Shown here piece after piece: positions 29,121 to 37,410 of a stretch of 64,000 nucleotides of DNA. The stretch's first letter is position 1, and each line of letters opens with the position of its first letter. The stretch lies in the NCBI RefSeq assembly GCF_000348945.1, contig NZ_AOCK01000005.1, positions 1-64,000 of the forward strand, in the 5' to 3' direction. The DNA comes from Paeniglutamicibacter gangotriensis Lz1y. Its GTDB lineage: Bacteria; Actinomycetota; Actinomycetes; Actinomycetales; Micrococcaceae. Under the pieces are notes generated by a model, which was not told where the DNA came from, ran no database searches, and saw only the letters and a list, made by a program, of their open reading frames with translations. The translations under genes were made by a program, and so were the position numbers.

Positions 29121-29597
29121 TTAGAATCCGTTCAGTTCGGAGGTAGATGCGACTCTTATACGGTCTTCAACAATTGCCACGACAGCAATTGGTGTGCCCT
29201 TCACGATCGGGCTGGTTGAAAATACGAGACGCTGGTTGATTTCGTCGGGGTGGTCCAGCTGCACTTTCCCGACGATGTCGTTGATGTCTGTGGTGGCGAC
29301 GCCAAGTAGTCCGATGACCTCGTGCGGCTGTGCGTCAGAGATACTTGCCAGCTTTCGGGCAAGCAGCGCTACGCCCACGATGGCAATCACTCCTAGAACG
29401 GTTCCCGCACTGTAGGCCAGAAAGAGTGGACCGTCGTTGAGCAACACAATCGCACCCGCGGCGCCGAAAAGCGTGGCTGCCGCACCGACGGCAGTGGTGG
29501 AGATGATGCCGTCGAAGAAATCGACAAGCTCTCCCAGCGTCATGGACACGATGAGGAGCAGGAGGCCAATGCCTCCGATCACTGCGAATGCGAGCAT
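29121..29597 (-). CDS. NfeD-like membrane protein, partner of flotillin
   Basis: This 158-aa protein has three membrane helices (about residues 4-20, 32-52 and 58-78) followed by a soluble beta-rich domain (about 95-155) of the NfeD OB-fold type, with GLLGVATTDINDIVGKVQL. It starts at the ATG at 29597, after AAGGAA; the frame opens 15 codons earlier, but that extension is hydrophilic and lacks support. NfeD proteins are encoded beside SPFH proteins and are thought to help their assembly in the membrane. Confidence 0.88.
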   Translation of the reverse strand: MLAFAVIGGIGLLLLIVSMTLGELVDFFDGIISTTAVGAAATLFGAAGAIVLLNDGPLFLAYSAGTVLGVIAIVGVALLARKLASISDAQPHEVIGLLGVATTDINDIVGKVQLDHPDEINQRLVFSTSPIVKGTPIAVVAIVEDRIRVASTSELNGF

Positions 29598-29939
29598 GCG
29601 GATTCCTTCTTGGGTTGTTTTCCGGACCTCATGGCACGGCACGATTCAAGTACTCGGCGTTGGCGAGGGCCCACGTTTCCGACGCTTCGCGTGCTGTGAT
29701 TACTTCCTGAAGCGTCAGGTTGGGCACCCAGTCGAGCTCCCTCGATTGCCTCACCTGACATAAAGTCTATTGGTTAGCTGTATAAAGTGGGGCCAGCGCA
29801 GTCGCAAGCCGACCTGACGCGCAAGGCATTTGCTCCCCGGACGATACGTACCGACATGGTTAGTTCGCCAAAAAGAGCATCCAACCAGAATTCGGTTCGC
29901 GGACCGTTCGAGGTGGGCCCATCTCTAGGCGGTGAACTT
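29598..29939. other. Intergenic region upstream of the nfeD-flotillin pair
   Basis: About 340 bp with no supported gene. The part near 29761-29800 is AT-richer (TATACA and TTTATG on the minus strand) and may hold the promoter for the nfeD-flotillin operon. Confidence 0.45.
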
Positions 29940-30500
29940 CTAGCCGGCCGATGATCCAGCTGGATCGCCCACCGGAAGCAGACGGGCAAAGACGAGAGAA
30001 TCCTGCGCCTGTCCGTCGATGCGCTTGTGCTCGCGCAGGTAATCCACCTGTTGCATCCCGATCTTTTCCAGCATCCGTACCGAGCCGGTGTTCTCCGGCC
30101 GGCAGGTGGCCACCACCCTGGTGATCCCCAGATGTGACCCGGCCCAAGCCAGTAGCGCCTCGGCGGCCTCCGCCGCATACCCGTTGCCCCACGCATCACG
30201 GCGCAGGACGTAACCGATCTCCGCTTCACCGGGCCCGCGGACCAGATCCGATGTCCCGGTCATCAGCGCCACCGAACCGATGACCGATCCGTCCATGGCA
30301 ACCGCCAAGGTCCAGGTCTCCCGTGGCACAGCACGCTGTTCCGCGGCGTATTCATCCAAAAACGCCGCGGTCTCTTGCGGCGTGTTGGGACCCCATTCGG
30401 CAAAGGCACACACCACCGGGTCGGAAGCGAAGGCCTGCACGGCGTCTAGGTCGCCGGGGTCGTATTCGTGCAATAGCAACCGTCGGGTGGAAATCTCCAT
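29940..30500 (-). CDS. GNAT family N-acetyltransferase (RimL-like)
   Basis: This 186-aa protein opens with STRRLLLHEYDPGDLDAV, the usual RimJ/RimL N-terminus. The acetyl-CoA motif is YVLRRDAWGNGYAAEAAEAL (about residues 98-117) and the C-terminal stretch ATCRPENTGSVRMLEKIGM is characteristic. It would acetylate an amino group of a small molecule or protein N-terminus; the substrate is unknown. It diverges from menG (128-bp gap). Confidence 0.9.
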   Translation of the reverse strand: MEISTRRLLLHEYDPGDLDAVQAFASDPVVCAFAEWGPNTPQETAAFLDEYAAEQRAVPRETWTLAVAMDGSVIGSVALMTGTSDLVRGPGEAEIGYVLRRDAWGNGYAAEAAEALLAWAGSHLGITRVVATCRPENTGSVRMLEKIGMQQVDYLREHKRIDGQAQDSLVFARLLPVGDPAGSSAG

Positions 30501-30628
30501 GCTTCTTATGATGGCACGGTGCCAAAACCTTGCCCGGGACTGGTGCCCGCAATGTCGCTTCGGACCGCGCCCTCACATAGACTCGAAGGCGAACCCCCAT
30601 CAGCACTCCCACGCAAGAACCGGCGGCA

Positions 30629-31318
30629 ATGCAAAACAAAGATTCCTCAGTCCAAGCGACCTTCAATTCCGTCGCCCGGCGCTACGACCTGATCAACCGT
30701 CTGATGACCCTGGGCTCGCACCAAACGTGGTGCCGGGAGGTCGCCGCCCGCGCCACCTCATTCCCGGGACTCGACTACCTTGATCTGGCCACAGGAACCG
30801 GCGTCATCGCCCGCGAAATACGCAAACAGCACCCCGCGGCCAACATTACCGGCGCCGATTTCTCTGAATCGATGTTGGATCTGGCCCGGCAGATCAATGG
30901 CGGATCGGGAATTGAGTGGCAGTTCGCCGACGCCCACGAGTTGCCCTTCGCCGATGAGTCGTTCGATGCCGTGACCCACGGTTACCTGTTGCGCAACGTC
31001 AGCGACCTGGATACGGTGCTGGCCGAGCAATTCCGTGTCTTGAAGCCCGGCGGCATGGTCTCGGCCCTCGAGTCCTCTCCCCCGGCCGGCCCGCTGGCAC
31101 CGGTCATCCGCATGGGCATGCGTATGGTCATCCCGACACTGGGACAGTTCATCGGCAAGGACCGCGCCTCCTACGAGTACCTGGTCGATTCCACGCTTGG
31201 TTTCCTGACCCCGGAGGCCTTGCGCGAGCGCTTCACCCGAGCAGGTTTTGAAGACGTGAGTGTCAAGGCCAAGTACCTGAGCACCAACATGCTCTGGAGC
31301 GCGCGCAAACCGTCCTGA
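30629..31318 (+). CDS. menG: Demethylmenaquinone methyltransferase
   Basis: This 229-aa class I SAM-dependent methyltransferase of the UbiE/MenG family catalyses the last step of menaquinone synthesis. UbiE motifs are VARRYDLINRLMTLGSHQTW (about 13-32), the SAM-binding DLATGTGVIAREI (about 51-63), SEGM-equivalent SESMLDLA, and YLLRNVSDLDTVLAEQFRVLKPGG. Actinobacteria use menaquinone, so the MenG name is preferred over UbiE. The ATG at 30629 has only a weak GGCGG upstream. It is followed after 70 nt by a second, unrelated methyltransferase gene on the same strand. Confidence 0.93.
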   Translation: MQNKDSSVQATFNSVARRYDLINRLMTLGSHQTWCREVAARATSFPGLDYLDLATGTGVIAREIRKQHPAANITGADFSESMLDLARQINGGSGIEWQFADAHELPFADESFDAVTHGYLLRNVSDLDTVLAEQFRVLKPGGMVSALESSPPAGPLAPVIRMGMRMVIPTLGQFIGKDRASYEYLVDSTLGFLTPEALRERFTRAGFEDVSVKAKYLSTNMLWSARKPS

Positions 31319-31388
31319 TGAGCTAGGTGTAACCGCCCCTCGGGTACCGCGATCCACACCGGATTTGCCGCAGGGCTAGGATCAAGCC

Positions 31389-32123
31389 ATGGAATCCCTC
31401 CTCAGCACCGAACAACATGCCCAGCTATACGATGCTGAAAACATTTGGTCAGCCGACGACGAGTTCTTTCTGGCCTTCGCCAACGAGCGCTCCGCGAGCC
31501 GGATCCTGGACCTGGGCTGTGGGACCGGCAGGTTGACGCTCGCACTTGCCGCCGCCGGACACGAGGTCACGGGCGTGGATCCGCACCCGGGGTCACTGGC
31601 CGCGGCACGCAGCAAACCTGCAGCCGAAACCGTGCGCTGGATCGAGGGCACCTCGGCCGTACTGAACGACGAGGCACCTTTTGATGCGGTGCTGATGACC
31701 TCGCACGTTGTCCAAGCCATCACCGACGACACAGAATGGGCTCGGACGCTCTTAGACATCTACCGGGTGCTGGCTCAGGGTGGACGGTTGATCTTCGACT
31801 CGCGTGATCCCCGATCACGAGCCTGGGAACGTTGGACGCCGGCCCAAACCAGGAACGAACTCACCCTGGCCGACGGCACCCACGTGCAGCTGTGGATCGA
31901 TTCTGCCCCGAGCGACAACGGGCTCGTGAACATCACCGAGCACCGGCTCTTTGCCGATGGATCCCGGGAATTCGAGGATGCAGTCTTAGCTTTCCGCAGC
32001 GAGCAACAACTGCGTACGCACCTCTCCGACGCAGGCCTGCACGTCAGCTCGGTATTCGGCGGATGGCACCGGCAACCAGCGGGCCACGGCACCGGGGAAC
32101 TGATCTGCATCGCCACCCGGTAG
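31389..32123 (+). CDS. Class I SAM-dependent methyltransferase
   Basis: This 244-aa protein has the Rossmann methyltransferase fold with motif I ILDLGCGTGRLTLALA (about residues 38-53), an acidic residue after strand 2 in VTGVDPHPGSLAAAR, and a late RVLAQGGRLIFDSRDPRS segment. The overall pattern is that of small-molecule methyltransferases, and the acceptor is not predictable. It lies downstream of menG with its own apparent spacing; a weak promoter of its own is possible. Confidence 0.88.
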   Translation: MESLLSTEQHAQLYDAENIWSADDEFFLAFANERSASRILDLGCGTGRLTLALAAAGHEVTGVDPHPGSLAAARSKPAAETVRWIEGTSAVLNDEAPFDAVLMTSHVVQAITDDTEWARTLLDIYRVLAQGGRLIFDSRDPRSRAWERWTPAQTRNELTLADGTHVQLWIDSAPSDNGLVNITEHRLFADGSREFEDAVLAFRSEQQLRTHLSDAGLHVSSVFGGWHRQPAGHGTGELICIATR

Positions 32124-32203
32124 ATGGGCGTGGCCAGAGTTGTTAGCGGTGATTTCGTCCCGTTTGCACGGTCGCCAACGCGCGGTGCAACGAAGCAAAA
32201 ATC

Positions 32204-32240
32204 AAGGACCCCCACCCGGGAATTTCGAGTGGGGGTCCTT
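32204..32240 (-). terminator. Terminator for the GST-like gene
   Basis: A 12-bp perfect stem (32204-32215 with 32229-32240) lies 35 nt past the stop of the minus-strand gene. Read on that strand it is followed by GATTTTTGC, the U-run of an intrinsic terminator. Confidence 0.88.
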
Positions 32241-32275
32241 GGCCTGCTACAGATGAGCTTTTGGCCCAGTGGTTC

Positions 32276-33388
32276 TTAGAGCAGCGGGTAGAGCGGGTTG
32301 TGGCCGGATGCCACGAGCTCGGATTCACGCACGGGTTCCGGCGCGGTGCCGTTGCCCCAGGGGTTGCCGCCGAGAGCTTCGCGCCCGTGCGGTTCGAGCC
32401 AATTGGACAGGTCCGGGCCGACCGGGACGATCTGCGTCGGGTTGATGTCCTCGTGCACCACGTAGTAGTGCTTCTTGATCTGGTCGAAGTCGATGGTGTC
32501 ACCGAATCCTGGCAGCGCGAACAGGTCACGGGCGTAGCCCCAGAGGTTCGGCATTTCGGTGAGTTTGTTGCGGTTGGCCTTGAAGTGGCCGTGGTAGACC
32601 GGGTCAAAGCGCACCAGCGTGGTGAAGAGTCGCACGTCGGCTTCGGTGATGGAGTCGCCCATCAGGAACCTGCGGGTGGCCAAGCGTTCCTCGAGCCAGT
32701 CCATGGCGATCCACAGACGGTCGTAGGCCTCATCGTAGGATTCCTGGCTTCCGGCGAAGCCGCAGCGGTAGACGCCGTTGTTGACCTCGGTGAAGATGCG
32801 CTTGATGATGGGCATCATTTCCTCAAGCTGGTCCTCGGGCAACAGATCCGGGGCACCGGCGCGGTGAAATTCCTTCCACTGGGTGGAGAGATCCAGGGTG
32901 ATCTGCGGGTAGTCGTTAGTGACCACACCGCCGGTTGGCACATCGACGATGGCCGGAACGGTGATGCCGCGCGGGTAGTCATCGAAGCGCTTGAAGTAGT
33001 TCTCTTGGATGCGTTCGGTGCCCAGTATCGGGTCGACTCCGCCCGGATCCAGGTCGAAGGTCCAGGAGCGCGCATCGTGCACCGGGCCGGGGGTGCCCAG
33101 CGAGATGGCATCCTCCAGGCCCAGTAAGCGGCGCACGATGATGGCCCGGTTGGCCCAGGGGCAGGCCCGTGCGGCGACCAGTCGGTAACGTCCGGCCTCG
33201 ACCGGCCACAGCTCGGCGCCCTCGGCGAGACCGCCGTGCACAGTGCCGATGGATCCCTCGTTGGGTTCGCCGGAAGTGCGCACCGCGTCGGGATCAGCGA
33301 CGATTCGATCCTGGATGTAATTCGTGTCGCGCGTGAATTCCGCGCCTGTCACATAGGCACCGGCGGTGCTGTGCTGTTCTTCGCTCAT
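32276..33388 (-). CDS. Glutathionyl-hydroquinone-reductase-type glutathione S-transferase (Xi class)
   Basis: This 370-aa protein matches the Xi-class GST/YqjG family. The catalytic cysteine is Cys76 in ARACPWANRAIIVRRLLGL. The thioredoxin-like domain continues to about 190, with TVPAIVDVPTGGVVTNDYPQI, and the helical domain carries the family segments FMGDSITEADVRLFTTLVRFD and YHGHFKANRNKLTEMPNLW. These enzymes reductively remove glutathione from glutathionyl-hydroquinones. Actinobacteria such as this normally make mycothiol and lack glutathione, so the thiol actually used is uncertain. It is encoded alone and followed by an intrinsic terminator. Confidence 0.92.
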   Translation of the reverse strand: MSEEQHSTAGAYVTGAEFTRDTNYIQDRIVADPDAVRTSGEPNEGSIGTVHGGLAEGAELWPVEAGRYRLVAARACPWANRAIIVRRLLGLEDAISLGTPGPVHDARSWTFDLDPGGVDPILGTERIQENYFKRFDDYPRGITVPAIVDVPTGGVVTNDYPQITLDLSTQWKEFHRAGAPDLLPEDQLEEMMPIIKRIFTEVNNGVYRCGFAGSQESYDEAYDRLWIAMDWLEERLATRRFLMGDSITEADVRLFTTLVRFDPVYHGHFKANRNKLTEMPNLWGYARDLFALPGFGDTIDFDQIKKHYYVVHEDINPTQIVPVGPDLSNWLEPHGREALGGNPWGNGTAPEPVRESELVASGHNPLYPLL

Positions 33389-33459
33389 GACCCAACCCTA
33401 GGTTCGGGTGCCCTCAAGCACCAAGGAGAATACGTAAGGACCTGCCCGGTGGCCCATAT

Positions 33460-33556
33460 GCCGGCCCATGCGCTGAAGCATGGGCCGGCTTCCGGGGCAA
33501 CGGGGTGGCAGGTCACCGAAGAACCCCCATGGTTTCTCCGGTGACCTGCCACCCCG
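33460..33556 (-). terminator. Two strong tandem hairpins downstream of the FMN reductase gene
   Basis: GCCGGCCCATGC/GCATGGGCCGGC (33460-33471/33478-33489) is a 12-bp perfect stem. A second, 18-bp perfect stem lies at 33501-33518/33539-33556 with a 20-nt loop. Together they separate the FMN reductase gene from the promoter of the GST-like gene. Neither has a clear U-run. Confidence 0.75.
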
Positions 33557-33575
33557 CAAGACTTGGGGCGAACCC

Positions 33576-34151
33576 TTAGGCGGAAACGAGTGCTGCTTCG
33601 CGCACGGACTTCATCGCCACGGTCCACGGCACCAGCTGGTCCAGGACCGGTGCCAACGAGGCTGCCTGCAGCTCGGTCGGCTTGAAGACCGAGAAGTTTT
33701 CGAAGTCGGTGAACAGCGAGAACATGCCGGTCTTCTGCACGTGGGCCACCTGCAACTCAGACAGGATGCCGCGCAGGTGTTCGACGGCTCGCACTCCGTG
33801 GGCCGAGCCGTAGGAGACGATGCCTGCTGCCTTGTTGGCGAATTCGGCGTTCAGGTAGGACAGCGCGTTGGCCAGGGCTGGTGCGACCGAGTGGTTGTAC
33901 TCGGGGGTGACGAAGATGTAGCCATCAAACTCGGCGATCTTCGCCGACCACGCCTTGGTGGTTTCGTTCTGGTAGTTCTGGTAGGCAGCCGGGTAAGCTT
34001 CATCCAGCAGTGTCAGCTTGAAGTCCGCGATGTCAACGAGCTCGTAGTCGGCATCGCCGCGCAGCTGGGCCTGTTCCAGAACCCACTGGGCCACGCCGGC
34101 GTTGTTGCGGCCCGGGCGGGTTGAACCGGTGATGATGGCAATCTTGGTCAT
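33576..34151 (-). CDS. NADPH-dependent FMN reductase
   Basis: This 191-aa flavodoxin-like reductase has the FMN phosphate loop GSTRPGRNNAGVAQW (about residues 8-22) and the isoalloxazine-site TPEYNHSVAPALANALSYL (about 85-103). Such enzymes reduce quinones, azo dyes or chromate with NAD(P)H. AAGGAG precedes the ATG at 34151; an upstream start at 34226 would run through the regulatory region. It is transcribed divergently from a MarR-family gene, with three operator-like elements between the two starts, so electrophile- or quinone-induced expression is likely. Confidence 0.92.
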   Translation of the reverse strand: MTKIAIITGSTRPGRNNAGVAQWVLEQAQLRGDADYELVDIADFKLTLLDEAYPAAYQNYQNETTKAWSAKIAEFDGYIFVTPEYNHSVAPALANALSYLNAEFANKAAGIVSYGSAHGVRAVEHLRGILSELQVAHVQKTGMFSLFTDFENFSVFKPTELQAASLAPVLDQLVPWTVAMKSVREAALVSA

Positions 34152-34195
34152 GGGTGATCTCCTTGTTCGTGGGGCGGGGACGCATCCGAACTTTG

Positions 34196-34254
34196 CTGAC
34201 ACGTCAACTACAACTTGATATTTCAATACTCTCGCGAGAAGATTGATGTGTCAA
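34196..34254. promoter_or_regulatory. Three-copy YTGA-N4-TCAA operator in the FMN reductase/marR divergent promoter
   Basis: Three 12-bp inverted repeats of one design lie between the divergent genes: CTGACACGTCAA (34196-34207), TTGATATTTCAA (34215-34226) and TTGATGTGTCAA (34243-34254). Centres are 19 and 28 bp apart. TCTCGCGAGA (34230-34239) is a separate 10-bp palindrome between sites 2 and 3. MarR dimers commonly bind sites of this size in divergent promoters. Confidence 0.7.
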
Positions 34255-34282
34255 CTAAGTCGAATCAAGTGTGAGGAGCACC

Positions 34283-34750
34283 ATGTCCGAGCCCCGATGG
34301 CTCACCGAAGAGGAACAGCAGTTGTGGCTGGAGTTCCGGGAATTTCTCTGGGGTTACCCCCGGGCGATGGACCGCCAATTGACCCGTGACGCCACGATGT
34401 CCAGCGGAGAGTATGCCGTTCTCGCCGCCGTCTCGCAGGCAGCCCCCGAGGCCCTGCGCTCGGGCGATCTGGCCACCACCTTGGAATGGGAACGCTCACG
34501 TGTCTCCCACCTTTTGCGGCGCATGGAGGCCAAGGGCCTGATCGAACGCTGCGCGTCCAGCGGCGACGGACGAGGCCAGGACATCACCCTGACCAGCGCC
34601 GGATGGGACACCGTCCGCAGCGCGGCACCCGGCCATGTCACGTTTGTGCGTGAGACTCTTCTTGACCCACTGTCCGCGGCCGAACAGGACCAATTGGGCC
34701 AGATGCTGTCCAAGATCCGTTGCGCGGCAGTCGAGCGCAACCTCTGGTAG
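34283..34750 (+). CDS. MarR-family transcriptional regulator
   Basis: This 155-aa winged-helix regulator has the MarR dimer helices at both ends. The DNA-binding core is LRSGDLATTLEWERSRVSHLLRRMEAKGLIERCAS, with the wing SGDGRGQDITLTSAG; the ERSRVSHLL recognition helix is very typical. The ATG at 34283 follows GAGGAG. It most likely represses itself and the divergent FMN reductase gene through the repeated elements between them. It has one cysteine after the recognition helix (IERCAS) and another near the C-terminus (KIRCAA); a role in redox sensing is only a guess. Confidence 0.93.
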   Translation: MSEPRWLTEEEQQLWLEFREFLWGYPRAMDRQLTRDATMSSGEYAVLAAVSQAAPEALRSGDLATTLEWERSRVSHLLRRMEAKGLIERCASSGDGRGQDITLTSAGWDTVRSAAPGHVTFVRETLLDPLSAAEQDQLGQMLSKIRCAAVERNLW

Positions 34751-34799
34751 CAGCCCCGCAGCGCATTGGCCCGGGCAGGGCCAAGCCTCGGAGGAAGCC

Positions 34800-35249
34800 T
34801 TACTCCCCGTGTTCGGTAGTGGAGGGCCAGTGACCGTCGGCGGTGAACGAAGTCGCCCAGTAGTACGGGTTCAACGCCCGTAACGGGAGCATGTCCCAGG
34901 TATTGGTTCCCTCTGGTCCCGGCACGGCGGCCAAGACGTCCGGCCCCCAGACGGCCAGTCGTTCCTGGCAGATGCCGCATGGGGCCAACACTTGGTAGGT
35001 GCCCTCCTGGGTACCGTTGGTCACGCAGGCCGAGGCGATCACACGCTTGCCCAAGGTGTATGCCTGGGCGACGGCTCCGGCCTCGGGACACATGGTCGCT
35101 GCCGCATTAAAATTATCGAAGCTGACGCTGGTGAGGATCTGTCCATCCTCCAAGCGGACGGCCGCGGCCGCGACCGAATCCTGCGCCCCGGGCCACCTGG
35201 CCCGAAGTTGTTCAATGGCGGAATTGACAAGAACCTGATTCGAATCCAT
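34800..35249 (-). CDS. Cytidine deaminase family protein
   Basis: This 149-aa protein has the zinc-dependent deaminase fold. The first zinc motif is CPEAGAVAQA (about residues 54-63), with Cys as ligand and the proton-shuttling Glu two positions on. The second is PCGICQE (about 90-96). The common CAER sequence is replaced by CPEAG, which marks a divergent actinobacterial branch of cytidine deaminases as I remember it. Activity on cytidine/deoxycytidine or on a related aminopyrimidine is possible. The gene is monocistronic and converges on the marR gene. Confidence 0.85.
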   Translation of the reverse strand: MDSNQVLVNSAIEQLRARWPGAQDSVAAAAVRLEDGQILTSVSFDNFNAAATMCPEAGAVAQAYTLGKRVIASACVTNGTQEGTYQVLAPCGICQERLAVWGPDVLAAVPGPEGTNTWDMLPLRALNPYYWATSFTADGHWPSTTEHGE

Positions 35250-35462
35250 GCGCTTATTCTGCCACGTTCCCGCGGATTCCGGCCGTTGTTCCCGTGCGTT
35301 GGTCCCCGAAACCGACAGGTTCCGGGTAGACGGCCCAAATGGCCACGTTTAATTGCAGGGGCGGCTCAGCGCGGTCCTCCAGGTCGGCTCCCCCGCCTAA
35401 CGATCAGGTCGGCATGCCGAAGATTCAGCGCGTCACCGGCACCACAGCCCTGGGCAGAGGCC

Positions 35463-35963
35463 TTAGCTGCGTGCCTGGACGAGATTGGCGAACGGCAAGG
35501 GTCCGTGGACCTGGCGGAATTGAGCATGATAAAGGGCGTGGGCCCCGTTGAGCTCCGCTGCCGGAAATTCTTTCCATGCCACCAGCAGGTTCTCCGCGTC
35601 CGCCAGCTGCCAGATCAGCCGTCCGTCCCAATGTCCGGGTGGTTTCCCGCGGCCAAAATCGATAAATTCCTGGACCTGGCGTCGAAGTCCACGGTTGCCC
35701 TTGCTCCCGGGACCTGCCTTGCCGATGTACAGGACCTCCGCATCCGCGACCCAGTTGGCGGCGAGCTCGGCCTGAGCCAGGGAGGGGTTCTTCTTCTTAA
35801 ATATCCCGGCCGTGCTCTTGGCCAGGAACCGCGGTTCACTGACCTCGGGCAGTAACAGGGCGAAGATCCCCTGATGTTGCGGAATTCGATTGATGTCAAG
35901 CGCCGTGAGGGGCCGGAACCCGGTGAATCCGTCGGCTTTGAGCGTCTTCTTGTTCAACGTCAT
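35463..35963 (-). CDS. GIY-YIG-like nuclease-fold protein
   Basis: This 166-aa protein has a GIY-like segment, HQGIFALLLP, followed about 45 residues later by VLYIGKAGPGSKGNRGLRRQ. The YIG motif and the conserved basic residue after it match the GIY-YIG fold. The next conserved block, GHWDGRLIWQLADAENLLVAWK, recurs in a family of standalone bacterial proteins. Whether it cuts DNA is not known. The start is the ATG at 35963 after AAGGA; the open frame extends to 36029 without support. Confidence 0.7.
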   Translation of the reverse strand: MTLNKKTLKADGFTGFRPLTALDINRIPQHQGIFALLLPEVSEPRFLAKSTAGIFKKKNPSLAQAELAANWVADAEVLYIGKAGPGSKGNRGLRRQVQEFIDFGRGKPPGHWDGRLIWQLADAENLLVAWKEFPAAELNGAHALYHAQFRQVHGPLPFANLVQARS

Positions 35964-36185
35964 CGATTCCTTGGATCTGGGCGGAGGGAATAGTGCTGGG
36001 CGATCTGCGATGCTAACGACGAATCGCACCTATCGATGGTACCCGGCACGGCCTTGCTCCTTCATCGGATGCCCTCCTGAAGATGGTTATCTCCGGCGTT
36101 GCCGCCTCTCCTGGTCCCGCCGAGAGCACAGCATGAGCAAGTACACGGGCGCCGAAAAAACAGCTGCGGCGGCGTCAACGACGAA

Positions 36186-36223
36186 GGGTGTCGTTTGCCT
36201 CCCGGGGGAAGCAAACGACACCC
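36186..36223. terminator. Terminator downstream of mtlD
   Basis: A 13-bp perfect stem (36186-36198 with 36211-36223) and a 12-nt loop lie 41 nt past the mtlD stop. The rest of the 300-bp gap between the GIY-YIG gene and mtlD holds nothing else I can support. Confidence 0.8.
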
Positions 36224-36264
36224 TATTATCGGTCCGGCCCCACGATGTGGCCTGTAGCAGAGCC

Positions 36265-37410
36265 TCAGCCGGCCTGAAGGGCCTTGACCAACTCGTTCAC
36301 CGAGTCGAAGAGCGGGTGCTCGGCATCAAGCCCGGTGATCTTCGCCGTAGCCTCCACACTGGTGTTCTCGGCCAGGATCACGGCCATCTCCGCGGCTTCG
36401 GTGTCCTCCGGTGCGTTGAACCGAAGTGCCGCGCCCATGGCCTCAAGCAGTGCCACCGGCTTGACGCCTTGCTGGGCAAGTTCTGCCGCGGGGCCGATGA
36501 ATCGCTCGCGGCGGCTGAGCTTGCGCAACGGTGCCCTGCCCACACGCACCACGGTGTCGGGCAGATGCTCGTTGGAGAACCGGGCCAGGATCTTTTGCAC
36601 GTAGGCTTCCTGTTCCGCCTCGGCAAAGCCGTACTTGGAGACCAGCAAGGACTTGGTTTCCGCCAGTACCGCGGCGACCTTAGCGAAGACCTGCGGGTCG
36701 TTCATGGCATCGGAGATCTTTTCAAGTCCCGCCGCGTATCCCAGGTACGCCGTCGTGGCGTGCCCGGTGTTCACAGTGAAGAGCTTGCGCTCGATGTACG
36801 GGGCCAGATCGTCCACGAACGTTGCCCCGGAGATTTCCGGAACCGCATCTGCGAACGGAGTCCTATCGATGACCCATTCGAAGAACGTTTCCACCGTGAC
36901 GTCCAAGCCTTGGCCCGGAGCCTGGTTGGGCACAATGCGGTCCACCGCGGTATTGGCAAACAACGCTTTGGCGTCGACGGCGTCGGCAGCTACCGAGTCA
37001 TCGGCGCGTACCGCCGCTTCCAAAATGTCCGTGGCGTTGATCGCGTTCTCGCACGCCATCACCTGCAGCGGTGCCAGGCCTGCATCGCGTCCGGCGATGC
37101 CAGCGGCAATCAGCGGGGCCACGAACTTCAGGATGTGCGGTCCCACCGCGGTGGTGACCATGTCGGCGTTCGCGATCTCCGCAATCACCGCATCTTTCTG
37201 CGTGGCCGAGTTCAGTGCGCGGAAGTTATCCACCGTGCGTACTTGTGCTCCCTGCCCCACCTCGTGCACCTGGTAACTCTGCGCTGCATCGAGCTCGGAG
37301 ATCAGCGCGTCGGCCACATCGGCAAACACAATCTCGTAGCCCGAGTCGTGCAACAACAGGCCCACGAAGCCTCGGCCGATGTTCCCGGCCCCAAAATGTA
37401 CTACCTTCAC
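36265..37410 (-). CDS. mtlD: Mannitol-1-phosphate 5-dehydrogenase
   Basis: This 381-aa NAD-dependent enzyme oxidises mannitol 1-phosphate to fructose 6-phosphate. The Rossmann motif is VVHFGAGNIGRGFVGLLL (residues 3-20), with Asp in FADV as the NAD-selecting acid. The catalytic lysine region lies in ERKLFTVNTGHATTAYLGY. It overlaps the mtlA stop by 4 nt (start 37410, mtlA ends 37407), so the pair is translationally coupled and forms the mannitol operon. Confidence 0.96.
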   Translation of the reverse strand: MKVVHFGAGNIGRGFVGLLLHDSGYEIVFADVADALISELDAAQSYQVHEVGQGAQVRTVDNFRALNSATQKDAVIAEIANADMVTTAVGPHILKFVAPLIAAGIAGRDAGLAPLQVMACENAINATDILEAAVRADDSVAADAVDAKALFANTAVDRIVPNQAPGQGLDVTVETFFEWVIDRTPFADAVPEISGATFVDDLAPYIERKLFTVNTGHATTAYLGYAAGLEKISDAMNDPQVFAKVAAVLAETKSLLVSKYGFAEAEQEAYVQKILARFSNEHLPDTVVRVGRAPLRKLSRRERFIGPAAELAQQGVKPVALLEAMGAALRFNAPEDTEAAEMAVILAENTSVEATAKITGLDAEHPLFDSVNELVKALQAG

